Assembly: GCA_041690635.1 (NCBI GenBank)
Contig: JAWLGZ010000001.1
Span: forward strand, 434,001 to 498,000
Direction: 5' to 3'
From: JAWLGZ01 sp041690635
GTDB lineage: Bacteria > Pseudomonadota > Gammaproteobacteria > Thiohalomonadales > Thiohalomonadaceae
DNA: 64,000 bases
Shown here: positions 1 to 8,751 of the stretch, in pieces
How the letters are laid out: the number at the start of each line of letters is the position of its first letter
How positions within the stretch are numbered: position 1 is the stretch's first letter
Translations under genes and position numbers: made by a program
The notes under the pieces: generated by a model
Database searches by the model: none
Told to the model about the DNA's origin: nothing
What the model saw: only the letters and a program-made list of their open reading frames with translations

Positions 1-9
1 GAGGTGACC

Positions 10-147
10 ATGACCGAGGGCAAAACTGCGTCCCTGCGCTGCCGTGCCTGCGGCGCCCGGTGGACAATCGAACGTGCCCGCATCGAACCACCGGGCGAGA
101 CAAACCGTTACTGGTGGTGTCCGAACGGCTGCAACCGGGAGGAGTAA
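10..147 (+). CDS. Small zinc-ribbon protein (45 aa)
   Basis: The reading frame encodes 45 residues with a CxxC pair near residues 11-14 (CRAC) and a second CPNGC pair near the C-terminus, the spacing of a one-knuckle zinc ribbon. A good ribosome-binding site (GAGGTG) lies three bases before the ATG. It converges with the hydrogenase maturation protease gene and overlaps its 3' end by 40 bases. The function is unknown. Proteins of this kind are usually metal-stabilised binding modules. The Shine-Dalgarno site and the cysteine pattern argue that it is real, but it is short and could be a chance frame. Confidence 0.55.
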   Translation: MTEGKTASLRCRACGARWTIERARIEPPGETNRYWWCPNGCNREE

Positions 148-620
148 TCCGCCTCCGGGACCGGGGTTTCCGGCACATCGGCCATGGCCTCCTCCACCAA
201 CCTCAGCAAGGGGGAAAAATCGGGCGCGGCACCCACTCCGTCACCCCCGGCCTCGATTCCCAGAATCAGCAGCCGCGGAGGCAGATCACCCAAGGTCGCA
301 CCCATCGCCAGGGTTTCGGCAACCCCGATGTCGTGGCTCGAGATGGGTCCCGCCTGGCGGATTAGTTGGCTCGGGTCGAGTCGGCGCACGGTGCCGAAGG
401 GCAGTCCCGAATGCATGGCGTCGATGAGAATTGCCAACTCCGCACCGCGCATCGCCACCAGTAGTCCGAGGCCGGGGCGGTCTTCGGACGCAAGCAGGAC
501 CTCTCCCGCCGACCGCCTCTGTTCCACCCCTTCCGCACGCAGATGGTCGATCGCCGCCCAGCCGAGCCGATCAGTCCCGAACGGTGAACCCACGCCGATT
601 ATTCTTATTCTCGCGTCCAT
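108..620 (-). CDS. [NiFe] hydrogenase maturation protease
   Basis: This 170-residue protein belongs to the HybD/HoxW/HycI family, which cleaves the C-terminal extension of a hydrogenase large subunit after nickel insertion. The N-terminal GVGSPFGTDRLGW segment matches the family GxGNxLxxDDGxG motif. The LIDAM and SSHDIG segments carry the aspartate and histidine expected at the nickel-recognition site. It lies downstream of hydA on the same strand with a 137-base gap, so it is the likely processing enzyme for HydA, which has a cleavable tail. The other hydrogenase large subunit in this window has no tail and should not need it. Confidence 0.88.
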   Translation of the reverse strand: MDARIRIIGVGSPFGTDRLGWAAIDHLRAEGVEQRRSAGEVLLASEDRPGLGLLVAMRGAELAILIDAMHSGLPFGTVRRLDPSQLIRQAGPISSHDIGVAETLAMGATLGDLPPRLLILGIEAGGDGVGAAPDFSPLLRLVEEAMADVPETPVPEADYSSRLQPFGHHQ

Positions 621-757
621 TGAAGGCAGTCCGTGCAGCTAAACCACACCAATAACTATAGCCACAGGGTTATTGAGGGCAAATCCGCCCGGCTCGCAGG
701 ACGCAAAATCTCAATGTGCCGAATCCGCTTTTCGGAAACCGCCCTCTTAGCGGGAGG

Positions 758-2083
758 TCATTGATCACGGCAGATTTGATCTACCTGCACCTTGAGAAAG
801 TGGGTGGAACAGGAGATACAGGGGTCGTAGTTGCGCACCACCATTTCGCTGCGCAGACGGATGGCATCATCCTCGTGTTCGAAACCGAACGCCTCCAGTG
901 AGCGGCGCAGGTCCTCCTCGATACGTGCCTGGTTCTGGCTGGTAGGCGGGACGATGGTCGCCGCGACCACCCGGCCGGCATCGTCCACCTCCCAGCGGTG
1001 CCACAACACGCCGCGTGGCGCCTCGGTGCAGCCGAACCCGACCCCGGCCTTCGGGGTGGCCTCGACAAAAGGGGTGGCCGGTTCGCGGTACTCTTCCAGG
1101 ATACGGATCGCCTCCAGCAGGGCGTAGTGGATCTCCACCGCGCGGGCGGCGGCGCTGTGGAACATGTTGGCGCTGGGGAAGCGCAGCCCGGCGGCCTCGG
1201 CGTTCGCCCGCACACTCTCCGGCAGCCGGTCATAGTTCAGGTTCACCCGCGCCAGCGGTCCGACCAGATAGGGCTTGCCGTGCAGGTGGGCGTGGAAGGC
1301 GGTCGAGTGCGGCACCTGTGATTCGGCGAAGTGCGCCTGCCACTCGCCGATGTCGATATCGAGCCCGTCGCTGGAAACCAGGCGGCCCTCGTTCATCGGG
1401 TATTCCCCCGGATGGCGCAGGGCGACGGCCGTGAAGTGCTGCGGGTCATCCGGCATCGGAATGGCCGCGGTCCAGTGGACCAGTTCTGCCGCACCGGGCA
1501 GGGCGGCACGACAACGCGCCAGCAGTTTTTCGACCTCGCTTCGGGAGGGCGCATGAAAGAAACCGCCCACCCGGGCACCGACCGGATGTACCGAGCGGGC
1601 ACCGAGCAGCCGAACCAGTGAATTGCCGAGGTCCTGTAGATCAAGACCACGCCGCACCTCGTCGGGATATTTCGATGCCATGGCAATGGCGTTGGGGAAC
1701 CCCAGAAAATCGGGAGCGGCGAGCAGGTGGACGTGCAGCGCATGGCTCTCCAGCCACTCACCGCAATAGAAGAGCCGCCGCATCTCCCGCACCCAGGGAC
1801 CCGGCTGCATACTGAAGATCCCCTCGATGGCGTGGACTGCACTCATCTGGTAGGCGACCGGGCAGATGCCGCAGATGCGCGCCACCGTGTCCGGTACGTC
1901 GGTGTAGCTGCGTCCCTCGAGGAACTTTTCGAACAGGCGCGGGGGCTCGAAGATGTGCAGCTCCAGGTGTTCGATCCGCCCTTCGTTGACCCGGATGTTG
2001 AGCGCCCCCTCGCCCTCCACGCGCGCCAGCACCGGCACCCGCACGGCGAACGTGCGATGCTCCTGATCGTTTTGTCCTGTCAT
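758..2083 (-). CDS. hydA: Group 3b [NiFe] hydrogenase alpha (large) subunit
   Basis: This 441-residue catalytic subunit carries the NiFe(CN)2CO site. The N-terminal motif RICGIC (about residues 69-74) and the C-terminal DPCISCSTH provide the four cysteine ligands. Thirteen residues follow the final histidine (FLKVQVDQICRDQ), the extension removed during maturation. The start at 2083 gives an ATGA overlap with hydD; an upstream in-frame ATG would give six more residues. The order beta-gamma-delta-alpha is that of cytoplasmic NAD(P)-linked sulfhydrogenases (group 3b), which exchange electrons between H2 and NADP(H) and can reduce sulfur in some organisms. The direction in vivo cannot be read from sequence. 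Confidence 0.93.
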   Translation of the reverse strand: MTGQNDQEHRTFAVRVPVLARVEGEGALNIRVNEGRIEHLELHIFEPPRLFEKFLEGRSYTDVPDTVARICGICPVAYQMSAVHAIEGIFSMQPGPWVREMRRLFYCGEWLESHALHVHLLAAPDFLGFPNAIAMASKYPDEVRRGLDLQDLGNSLVRLLGARSVHPVGARVGGFFHAPSRSEVEKLLARCRAALPGAAELVHWTAAIPMPDDPQHFTAVALRHPGEYPMNEGRLVSSDGLDIDIGEWQAHFAESQVPHSTAFHAHLHGKPYLVGPLARVNLNYDRLPESVRANAEAAGLRFPSANMFHSAAARAVEIHYALLEAIRILEEYREPATPFVEATPKAGVGFGCTEAPRGVLWHRWEVDDAGRVVAATIVPPTSQNQARIEEDLRRSLEAFGFEHEDDAIRLRSEMVVRNYDPCISCSTHFLKVQVDQICRDQ

Positions 2084-2874
2084 TTCGAACGCTCCAGCCA
2101 CTGCTCGCCCTCGTCGAGAAAGGGGGCCGCGTGGTTGTTGATGAACAGAAAGCGCCGGGCGATCGCTTCGGGCACCAACCCGAGCCCTTCGAAACGGCGC
2201 GCCAGGGAGGCCGTATTGGGGTTCTCCGCCGGACCGTAGCAGGCGAAGCAGTCACGTCCGAACGAAGGGCAGAGCGCACCGCAGCCGGTCTGGGTCACCG
2301 GCCCCATGCAGGGGGTGCCCTGCGTGACCAGGGTGCAGACGGTGCCCTTGCGCTTGCACTCCAGGCACACCTTGTCCCGCTCCACCGCCGGTGCGGCCCC
2401 GGACAGAAGCGAGCGGACCACCTGCATCACCTGCCGGGTGTTGACCGGGCAGCCCCACAGCTCCAGGTCCACCCGCACGTGTTCGGAAATGGCGGTGGAG
2501 GTGGGCAGGGTCCTGATGTAGTCGGGACGGGCGTAGACGCCGGCCATCCAGGCGTCGCCATCCGCCATATTCCTCAGCGCCTGCAGGCCGCCCGCGGTGG
2601 CGCACGAACCGAGCGCAACCAGATAATCGCTGTGTTCGCGCACCGCCTTGATCCGCTCCGCCTCGCCGGGGGTGGTAATGCTCCCTTCGACAAAGGCGAT
2701 GTCCGCCGCCGCCTCCTCGTCCACCCAGCCCGCCTCGGCGAAGTGGACGATGTCGATCAAACCCGCGAGCTCCACCAGCGCCGGCCCCGCATTCAGAAAA
2801 GCCAGCTGGCAGCCGTCGCAGGAGCTGAACTTGTGCACCGCAACCCGCGGCTTGCCTTCAGTGATCTTCGCCAT
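2080..2874 (-). CDS. hydD: Group 3b [NiFe] hydrogenase delta (small) subunit
   Basis: The 264-residue small subunit passes electrons from the NiFe site to the diaphorase subunits. The proximal cluster is marked by FSSCDGCQLAFLN near the N-terminus, and further cysteines occur in VALGSCATAGG, ELWGCPVN, and a cysteine-rich C-terminal third (CLECKRKGTVC, GTPCMGP, GCGALCPSFGRDC, CFACYG) consistent with several Fe-S clusters. There is no Tat signal, so the enzyme is cytoplasmic. The ATG at 2874 was chosen because a strong AGGAGGAG ribosome site precedes it. A longer frame reaches 2925 but has no such site. It overlaps hydA by four bases. Confidence 0.92.
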   Translation of the reverse strand: MAKITEGKPRVAVHKFSSCDGCQLAFLNAGPALVELAGLIDIVHFAEAGWVDEEAAADIAFVEGSITTPGEAERIKAVREHSDYLVALGSCATAGGLQALRNMADGDAWMAGVYARPDYIRTLPTSTAISEHVRVDLELWGCPVNTRQVMQVVRSLLSGAAPAVERDKVCLECKRKGTVCTLVTQGTPCMGPVTQTGCGALCPSFGRDCFACYGPAENPNTASLARRFEGLGLVPEAIARRFLFINNHAAPFLDEGEQWLERSK

Positions 2875-2892
2875 CGCTCCTCCTGGAACGCT

Positions 2893-3146
2893 GTTGTATC
2901 GACCGCAGAGGTCGCACGACTGCATGGATGCAGAAGTTAGAGCAACGCATGGAGCAGTTGCCGAAAGACGCAGAGAATCCCCACTTCAAGTGGTCGACCG
3001 GCTCCGACCTCCTGATGAAAGGGCAGCCCCTGCTCGTGACATCCCCTTGGGAGAATCGTTGAAGGGTGCGCTCCCGAAGCGGTCCAGGTATTTTCTGCGA
3101 ATCGCTTTTCTCTGCGTCCTCCGCGACCTCCACGGTGAAAATGTTT
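2893..3146. repeat. Repeat-bearing spacer inside the hydrogenase operon
   Basis: The 274-base gap between hydG and hydD has no credible gene. It opens with ACCGCAGAGGTCGCACGACT-type sequence (about 2898-2923) and closes with an inverted counterpart, CTCTGCGTCCTCCGCGACCT (about 3112-3131). The same CCGCAGAGG-type arms recur at 25414-25446 and 25548-25580, and one arm occurs near 17130. This is a dispersed imperfect inverted repeat interrupting an otherwise tightly overlapping operon. It may form a long hairpin in the mRNA. Confidence 0.6.
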
Positions 3147-3148
3147 AT

Positions 3149-3991
3149 TTAAAACCCGGGCACGCTCATCAGCGGCGTCATCTCCTCGAAGGTGAAGACC
3201 GGGCCGTCCCTGCAGCAGAACCTGCCGCCGATCTGGCAGTGGCCGCACTTGCCGATGCCGCACTGCATGTTGCGCTCCATGCTGAGGTAGAGCCGGTCCG
3301 CGCTCATGCCGCGCTTCTGCAGGTCGGAGGCGACCGCCGCCATCATGCCGGGCGGGCCGCACATCATCGCCAGGGTGCGGTCCGGTTGCAGTTCCACCTC
3401 GTCCAGGCAGGCGGTGATGAGCCCGGAGCGGAACGGCCACCCCTGCGCCCCCTTGTCGGCGGTCAGCAGCACCCGGGTATCCGGCAGTTTCGCCCACGCC
3501 TCGTAGCGCTCGCGCCAGATGAGTTCATCCGCATGCTTCACGCCCTGCAGGATGGTGAGGCGGCCGAACTCGGCGCGACGGCGCAGGATGTAGTTGATCA
3601 CCGAGACCACTGGCGCACAGCCGAGACCGCCGGTGGCGATGAGTACATCCTTGCCCTTCGCCTCGGCCATCGGCCACCCTCGGCCGAAGGGTCCGCGCAC
3701 ACCGATGCGATCACCCTTTTTCAACCGCATCAGCGCACGGGTGACGCGGCCGACGGCGCGGATGGTGTGGTCGTAGAGGTGGTCGTCCTCCGGGTCGGAG
3801 ACGATGGAGATGGGCACCTCCCCCACCCCCGGCAGGTAGAGCATGTTGAACTGGCCCGGCTCGAAGCTGTACGCCTGGTGCATCACCGGGTCGGTGAAGC
3901 GCAGCCGCAGGGTGTAGATGTAGTGCCCCTCGTCGGTGCGCTCGATGATCTCCGCCTCGTGGGGCAGAATGGTGCGTGATTCGGCTTTCAT
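3149..3991 (-). CDS. hydG: Group 3b hydrogenase gamma subunit, FAD/NAD(P)-binding diaphorase
   Basis: This 280-residue flavoprotein belongs to the ferredoxin-NADP reductase fold. The FAD-binding barrel occupies about residues 10-100, the NAD(P)-binding domain follows (ATGGLGCAPVVSVI, MCGPPGMM), and a C-terminal [2Fe-2S] site has cysteines in MQCGIGKCGHCQIGG and RFCC. In group 3b hydrogenases it links NADP(H) to the Fe-S chain. It overlaps hydB by four bases (ATGA), so the two are translationally coupled. It is separated from hydD by a 274-base repeat region. Confidence 0.92.
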   Translation of the reverse strand: MKAESRTILPHEAEIIERTDEGHYIYTLRLRFTDPVMHQAYSFEPGQFNMLYLPGVGEVPISIVSDPEDDHLYDHTIRAVGRVTRALMRLKKGDRIGVRGPFGRGWPMAEAKGKDVLIATGGLGCAPVVSVINYILRRRAEFGRLTILQGVKHADELIWRERYEAWAKLPDTRVLLTADKGAQGWPFRSGLITACLDEVELQPDRTLAMMCGPPGMMAAVASDLQKRGMSADRLYLSMERNMQCGIGKCGHCQIGGRFCCRDGPVFTFEEMTPLMSVPGF

Positions 3992-5091
3992 GACTCAGCC
4001 CCTCCCCCGATCACCGCGGCGGCTTCCTCGGTGAAATCGATCCCCGCGGGACACCAGGCGATGCAGCGCCCGCAGCCGACACAGCCGGAGCGGCCGAACT
4101 GCTCGTGCCAGCTCCCCAGCTTGTGGGTCATCCACTGCCGGTAGCGCTTGGCGGTATCGGGCCGGAGCACCCACCCGTGGATGTAGCTGTGCCCCTCGGT
4201 GAAGCAGGAGTCCCAGCGCCGGAGGTTTTCGCTGCTGATACCATCGAGCGCCGGCTCATCCGAATAGTTGTGGCAGAAGCAGGTGGGGCAGACCTGGGTG
4301 CAGTTGGCGCAGGAGAGACAGCGCTCCGCCACCGCCCCCCAGCGCGGGTGGTCCAGGTTGGCGAACAGGGCCTCGGCGAGATTTCGTGACGGGAGCGCCC
4401 GGGTCTGCGTATCGGCGGCGAGTTTGACCTGCGCGCCCGCCTGTTCCACCTGTTCGGCATGGGGAGCGGCCAGGGCAAGCGCCTCCAGCACTGCCCGACC
4501 TGCATCGCTGCCCGCCTCGACGATGAAGCCGTCGTCCAGCTCATCCAACAGCAGGTCGAAGCCACCACTCGCCGCCGGGCCGTCACCGGTGGAGGCACAG
4601 AAACAGGTCTCGGCCGGGTGGCTGCAGTTGACCGCCACCAGGAACAATCCCTCGCGGCGGCGGGCGTAGTGGGACTCGGGGAAACGGCCGATGAAGTGGG
4701 CGTCCTGAAGGGCCAGCGCAGCCAGGTCGCAGGGACGCACACCGACCACGGCACGCCGTTGCGGTTCCGGCAGGGTCTCCACAAACCGGAGGCCAGCCTC
4801 CCCCCGCTCCACTCGCCAGAGCCGCTCCTCGGGGGCAAACACCAAAGGCTTAAGGGCCTGCGGGCCATTGGCCCAGGCGAACCGGCGCGTATCGCCCGCC
4901 GCCTCCAGCCGGTAACGGCCGGGCGCCTGTCGAGTGCGAAGCCCGATCGGCATCGTATCTGCGTCATCGAGACGGTCGTAAACGATCGCCCCGTCCCGCA
5001 CACGTGGTCCAATCAGGCCGTAGCCGGCATCTTTCAACTCGCCCAGGAGGCCGGGAAACTCCCTCCCGGGCAGAAACCGCTTCTCTCCCAT
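3988..5091 (-). CDS. hydB: Group 3b hydrogenase beta subunit, iron-sulfur protein
   Basis: This 367-residue protein is the first gene of the operon. It carries two [4Fe-4S] ferredoxin-type motifs near the C-terminus: CLSCANCTQVCPTCFC and GCVGCGRCIAWCPAGI. The family joins the gamma subunit as the electron-transfer arm between flavin and hydrogenase in sulfhydrogenases. The N-terminal two thirds are the family's characteristic domain, including VVGVRPCDLAALALQD. It is divergent from the PAS-domain gene at 5247, and the 155-base gap should hold the operon promoter, though no clear box was recognised. Confidence 0.9.
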   Translation of the reverse strand: MGEKRFLPGREFPGLLGELKDAGYGLIGPRVRDGAIVYDRLDDADTMPIGLRTRQAPGRYRLEAAGDTRRFAWANGPQALKPLVFAPEERLWRVERGEAGLRFVETLPEPQRRAVVGVRPCDLAALALQDAHFIGRFPESHYARRREGLFLVAVNCSHPAETCFCASTGDGPAASGGFDLLLDELDDGFIVEAGSDAGRAVLEALALAAPHAEQVEQAGAQVKLAADTQTRALPSRNLAEALFANLDHPRWGAVAERCLSCANCTQVCPTCFCHNYSDEPALDGISSENLRRWDSCFTEGHSYIHGWVLRPDTAKRYRQWMTHKLGSWHEQFGRSGCVGCGRCIAWCPAGIDFTEEAAAVIGGGAES

Positions 5092-5246
5092 AAGCCCCTC
5101 TTACCGCTTTTTGTTGTTGGCCGGGCATGTGTTCGCCACTCCCGGCTGGCACACAGCGTAGCGTTTCTGTGTTGCATAAGTAAGATACGGGAACCACAGT
5201 GCCGGTGCGACCGCCGGCAAATACAGGCAGCACACGAGAAAGCCGC

Positions 5247-6017
5247 ATGCACGAATGGGACGGACTCACCTACGACGACCCGCTTGCCACATGGGAGATT
5301 CTGCTGGAAGCGATACGTGACCCGGTCTTCATCCACGACCGGGAGGGACGCCTGGTGCGTGTCAACCGCGCCTACCTGCAGTGTTGCAGCGACCCGGTCG
5401 ATGCGATTATCGGGCGCCCGTACTGGCAGGTCTTCCCGAAGCGCGAACTGCCGCTGCCGGGCTGCCGGGTGGCCCTGCACCACGGGCGTGAACGGCGGGC
5501 CGAGGAGCGCCAGGCGGTCGAGGAGCTGCTGCTGGAAACAGGGGAGCTGCTGCGCTCCCACGCGCTGCCGCTGTTCGACCCGGAGGGGGCGTTTCATTAC
5601 GCCATTCACATACTCACCCGCCCGGCCGACCTTCCCCACCCCGGCCTCGACTTCCGCTTTCTGCATGCGGCGATCGAGCAGTCGGCCGATCCGACACTGC
5701 TGCTCGACCCACAAGGGTGCATCACCTACGCCAACCCGGCAATGAACCGCCTGCTCGGTGCCGATGAGGATCTGGCGGGGCGCACGATGGACGCGATCGG
5801 CGTCCGCATCGAAGGCGCAACCTGTCCAGATACACTTGTCACCACCGTGCAGCAGTACGACAGTTGGCGGGGTAGGGTCGCTATTGGGGCCGACACACCG
5901 ACCATCCGGCACCTCTCAATCACCACCGTCCGTGATCCGAGTGGGCGTGCGGCCGGATTCAATGCGGTTCTGTTCGAGATGGAGGGGTCCGATTCGGACG
6001 GCGGCGAGGCGCTGTGA
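5247..6017 (+). CDS. PAS-domain sensory protein
   Basis: This 256-residue protein contains two PAS-like regions: residues about 15-125 (DPVFIHDREGRLVRVNRAYL) and about 130-245 (DPTLLLDPQGCITYANPAMN). It has no transmembrane segment and no recognisable output domain, so it probably acts with a partner. The ATG at 5247 follows a GAGAAAG ribosome site; an upstream GTG at 5199 would add 16 residues with no better site. It is followed after 69 bases by the MHYT-GGDEF-EAL protein on the same strand, a natural candidate partner, and it is divergent from the group 3b hydrogenase operon. The ligand is unknown. Confidence 0.75.
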   Translation: MHEWDGLTYDDPLATWEILLEAIRDPVFIHDREGRLVRVNRAYLQCCSDPVDAIIGRPYWQVFPKRELPLPGCRVALHHGRERRAEERQAVEELLLETGELLRSHALPLFDPEGAFHYAIHILTRPADLPHPGLDFRFLHAAIEQSADPTLLLDPQGCITYANPAMNRLLGADEDLAGRTMDAIGVRIEGATCPDTLVTTVQQYDSWRGRVAIGADTPTIRHLSITTVRDPSGRAAGFNAVLFEMEGSDSDGGEAL

Positions 6018-6086
6018 GTACCGGGCGGTTGGTGCTACCATCCCTTGCTGACAATAACCATAACGGATTCACCGCCCCGGTTTTTC

Positions 6087-8693
6087 ATGTACTTACCCGA
6101 CACGGCTTTCCTCGGGACCTATGACCCGCAGCTGGTTACCCTCTCGATCCTGATAGCGGTCGTGGTTTCCTATGCGGCTCTGAACCTGGCCGGAAGAGCG
6201 GTTGGCAGTCAGGGGTTCGTCCAGCGGGTGTGGCTGCTGGGCGGTGCAACCACGCTAGGGTTCGGCATCTGGGCCATGCACTTTGTCGGCATGCTGGCCT
6301 TCTCCGTACCGGGCATGCCGGTTCGCTACGACCTCCCCACAACCCTGATTTCCATGGTGCCGATCGTCGCCGCCTCCGGACTGGCGCTGTTCCTGGTCAG
6401 CCGACCACGCATCTCCTTCTCACGCCTCACGACCGGCGCACTGGTTCTAGGTGCCGGCATAAGCGCCATGCACTACCTGGGCATGGACTCCATGCGCATG
6501 GGGGCGACGGTCCACTACCAGCCCTGGCTGTTGGCCGCCTCTATCGGTACCGCGATCACCGCCTCGTTCTTCGCCCTGGGCTCCGCCTTCCGGTTGCGCT
6601 CGCAGCGCCCCCATCGCGGGGGCCTGCGGCTGGCAGTGAGCGCCCTCATGCTGGGAATAGCCATCGCCGGTATGCACTACCTGGGGATGGCGGCGGTGAT
6701 CATCGTTCCCGACGGCATGCCCATGACGGATGACTCCGGCGCCTCCTCCGGTTCGCTGGCCGCGATTATCGCATTGGCAGCCATGCTGCCGGTCGCCGTG
6801 GCACTGGTCACCGCCTCATTCGATCGGAAGATGGCGGAGACGGCCCGGGAACACGCCGAGCTGCTGAAGGATGCCCGTAACGCCATGGAGCAACGCGTGC
6901 ATGATCGCACCGCCGACCTGCGCGCGATCAACCACCGCCTGCGGCTGGATATTGCAGCGCGGCGAGGGGCGGAAAATGCGCTGCACCAGGAGAAAGAGCG
7001 GGCGCTGGTGACACTCCACTCCATCGGCGATGCGGTGATTACCACCGATGCAGCGGGTGTTATCGATTACATGAACCCGGTTGCGGAGTCCTTCACCCAC
7101 TACACCGCTGCACAGGCCCGTGGCCGGTTTCTGAAAGAGGTCTTCCACACCATCGACGAGGTCAGCCGCACACCGCTCGACGATCCGGCCGAGCGCTGCC
7201 TGCGCGAACAGAGCCCCATCGGCCGCAACGGCCACAAACTGCTGACCCGCCCCGATGGCACCGAGATCGCCATCGAGGACTCCGCCGCACCGATTCGTGA
7301 CCGGCGCGGCCAGGTCACCGGGGTGGTCCTGGTGTTCAACGACGTCAGCGAAGCAAGGCTGCTGGCGCACGAGCTCTCCTGGCAGGCGACCCACGATCCG
7401 CTGACCGGCCTGGTCAACCGGGCCGAATTCGAACGGCGGCTGGACACGGCGCTGGGCGTGCTCGACGAGCACCGCCACCATGCGCTCTGCTATCTGGACC
7501 TGGATCAGTTCAAGGTGGTCAATGATACCTGCGGCCACGTTGCCGGCGACGAGTTGCTGCGCCAGCTCACACTGCTGCTGCAGAAGACCATTCGTGAACG
7601 CGACACCCTGGCGCGGCTCGGCGGCGACGAGTTCGGCGTGCTGCTGGAGGGGTGCACGCTGGAGAATGCGCTGCACATCGCCGAAGAGCTTCGTCAGACC
7701 GTCAGAGAGTTCCGCTTTACGTGGCAGGACAAAAGCTTCGAGGTCGGCGTCAGTATCGGTCTGGTGCCCATCGATGCGGCCGGGCCCGGGCGTAGCGAAC
7801 TGCTCAGCGCTGCCGACGTGGCCTGCTATGCGGCCAAGGACATGGGCCGCAATCGCGTCCACGTCTATCAGCCAGACGACGAGGAGCTGGCGCAGCGGCA
7901 CGGGGAGATGCAGTGGATAGCCCGCATCAGCGAGGCGTTCGAGCAGAACCGCTTCCGCCTTTACCGGCAGAGCATCGTCCCCCTGCAGACGGACCATGAC
8001 CATCCGATCCACTACGAGGTGCTGATCAGGATGATCGATATCCACGGACACCTGATTCCCCCTGGCGCCTTCATTCCGGCGGCCGAACGCTACAACCTGA
8101 TGCCCACCATCGATCGTTGGGTCATTCGACAGACCTTTGCCCATTTCGCCACCCACTGCCGCGACTCCTATGCGCAGCATCCCTGCGTGTTCGCCATCAA
8201 TCTTTCGGGGGGATCTTTGGGCGACGAGCACCTGCTCGACTTCATTCGCGACCGGCTGAACGAAAATGAGATACCGCCCGAGGCGGTCTGCTTTGAAATC
8301 ACCGAAACCGCCGCCATCAGCAACTTCACCCACGCCAATCGTCTCATCGGTGAGCTCAAGCGCCTGGGGTGCCGGTTTGCGCTCGACGACTTCGGCGCGG
8401 GGCTCTCCTCGTTCGCCTATCTGAAGAACCTGCCGGTGGACTATCTCAAGATCGACGGCGCGTTCGTCCGCGACATGGTGCGCGACCCGATGGACCGCGC
8501 CATCGTCGAGGCGGTCAACGAAATCGGCCATGTCATGGGGATCGCGACCATCGGTGAATTTGTGGAGGATGAGGAGACTCTGAGTCTCCTCCGGTCACTC
8601 GGCGTGGACTACGGCCAGGGATTCGGCATCGAACGGCCGGTGCCGCTCGAGGAGATGCTCCCGAATGCAGTGAGGGTGATGAACGCCGGATAG
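6087..8693 (+). CDS. MHYT-PAS-GGDEF-EAL cyclic di-GMP signalling protein
   Basis: The protein is 868 residues. An N-terminal seven-helix MHYT sensor (about 1-245) shows three repeats, AMHFVGM, AMHYLGM and GMHYLGM, proposed in the family to bind copper and sense diatomic gases or redox state. A coiled coil and a PAS domain (about 315-430) follow. A GGDEF domain has an intact RLGGDEFG site. An EAL domain reads YEVLIR instead of EAL but keeps DDFGAGLSSFAYL and the KIDGAFV segment. Either cyclase or phosphodiesterase activity is possible. An upstream TTG start exists, but ATG at 6087 begins just before the first membrane helix. Confidence 0.9.
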   Translation: MYLPDTAFLGTYDPQLVTLSILIAVVVSYAALNLAGRAVGSQGFVQRVWLLGGATTLGFGIWAMHFVGMLAFSVPGMPVRYDLPTTLISMVPIVAASGLALFLVSRPRISFSRLTTGALVLGAGISAMHYLGMDSMRMGATVHYQPWLLAASIGTAITASFFALGSAFRLRSQRPHRGGLRLAVSALMLGIAIAGMHYLGMAAVIIVPDGMPMTDDSGASSGSLAAIIALAAMLPVAVALVTASFDRKMAETAREHAELLKDARNAMEQRVHDRTADLRAINHRLRLDIAARRGAENALHQEKERALVTLHSIGDAVITTDAAGVIDYMNPVAESFTHYTAAQARGRFLKEVFHTIDEVSRTPLDDPAERCLREQSPIGRNGHKLLTRPDGTEIAIEDSAAPIRDRRGQVTGVVLVFNDVSEARLLAHELSWQATHDPLTGLVNRAEFERRLDTALGVLDEHRHHALCYLDLDQFKVVNDTCGHVAGDELLRQLTLLLQKTIRERDTLARLGGDEFGVLLEGCTLENALHIAEELRQTVREFRFTWQDKSFEVGVSIGLVPIDAAGPGRSELLSAADVACYAAKDMGRNRVHVYQPDDEELAQRHGEMQWIARISEAFEQNRFRLYRQSIVPLQTDHDHPIHYEVLIRMIDIHGHLIPPGAFIPAAERYNLMPTIDRWVIRQTFAHFATHCRDSYAQHPCVFAINLSGGSLGDEHLLDFIRDRLNENEIPPEAVCFEITETAAISNFTHANRLIGELKRLGCRFALDDFGAGLSSFAYLKNLPVDYLKIDGAFVRDMVRDPMDRAIVEAVNEIGHVMGIATIGEFVEDEETLSLLRSLGVDYGQGFGIERPVPLEEMLPNAVRVMNAG

Positions 8694-8751
8694 CCGCATC
8701 CAGGGACCGGCGGGCAAGGATTCTTTTGGACGATGAGGAAGGGGTAAGCCG

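Noticed and set aside
5150..5180. Sigma-54 promoter before the group 3b operon
   Set aside because: A TGGCAC box is present, but the distance to the next GC is eleven bases, not ten, and it is on the strand facing away from the operon.
6816..8531. 571-residue frame on the minus strand opposite the GGDEF-EAL gene
   Set aside because: It has no family motif and mirrors the coding strand, which has clear GGDEF and EAL domains.
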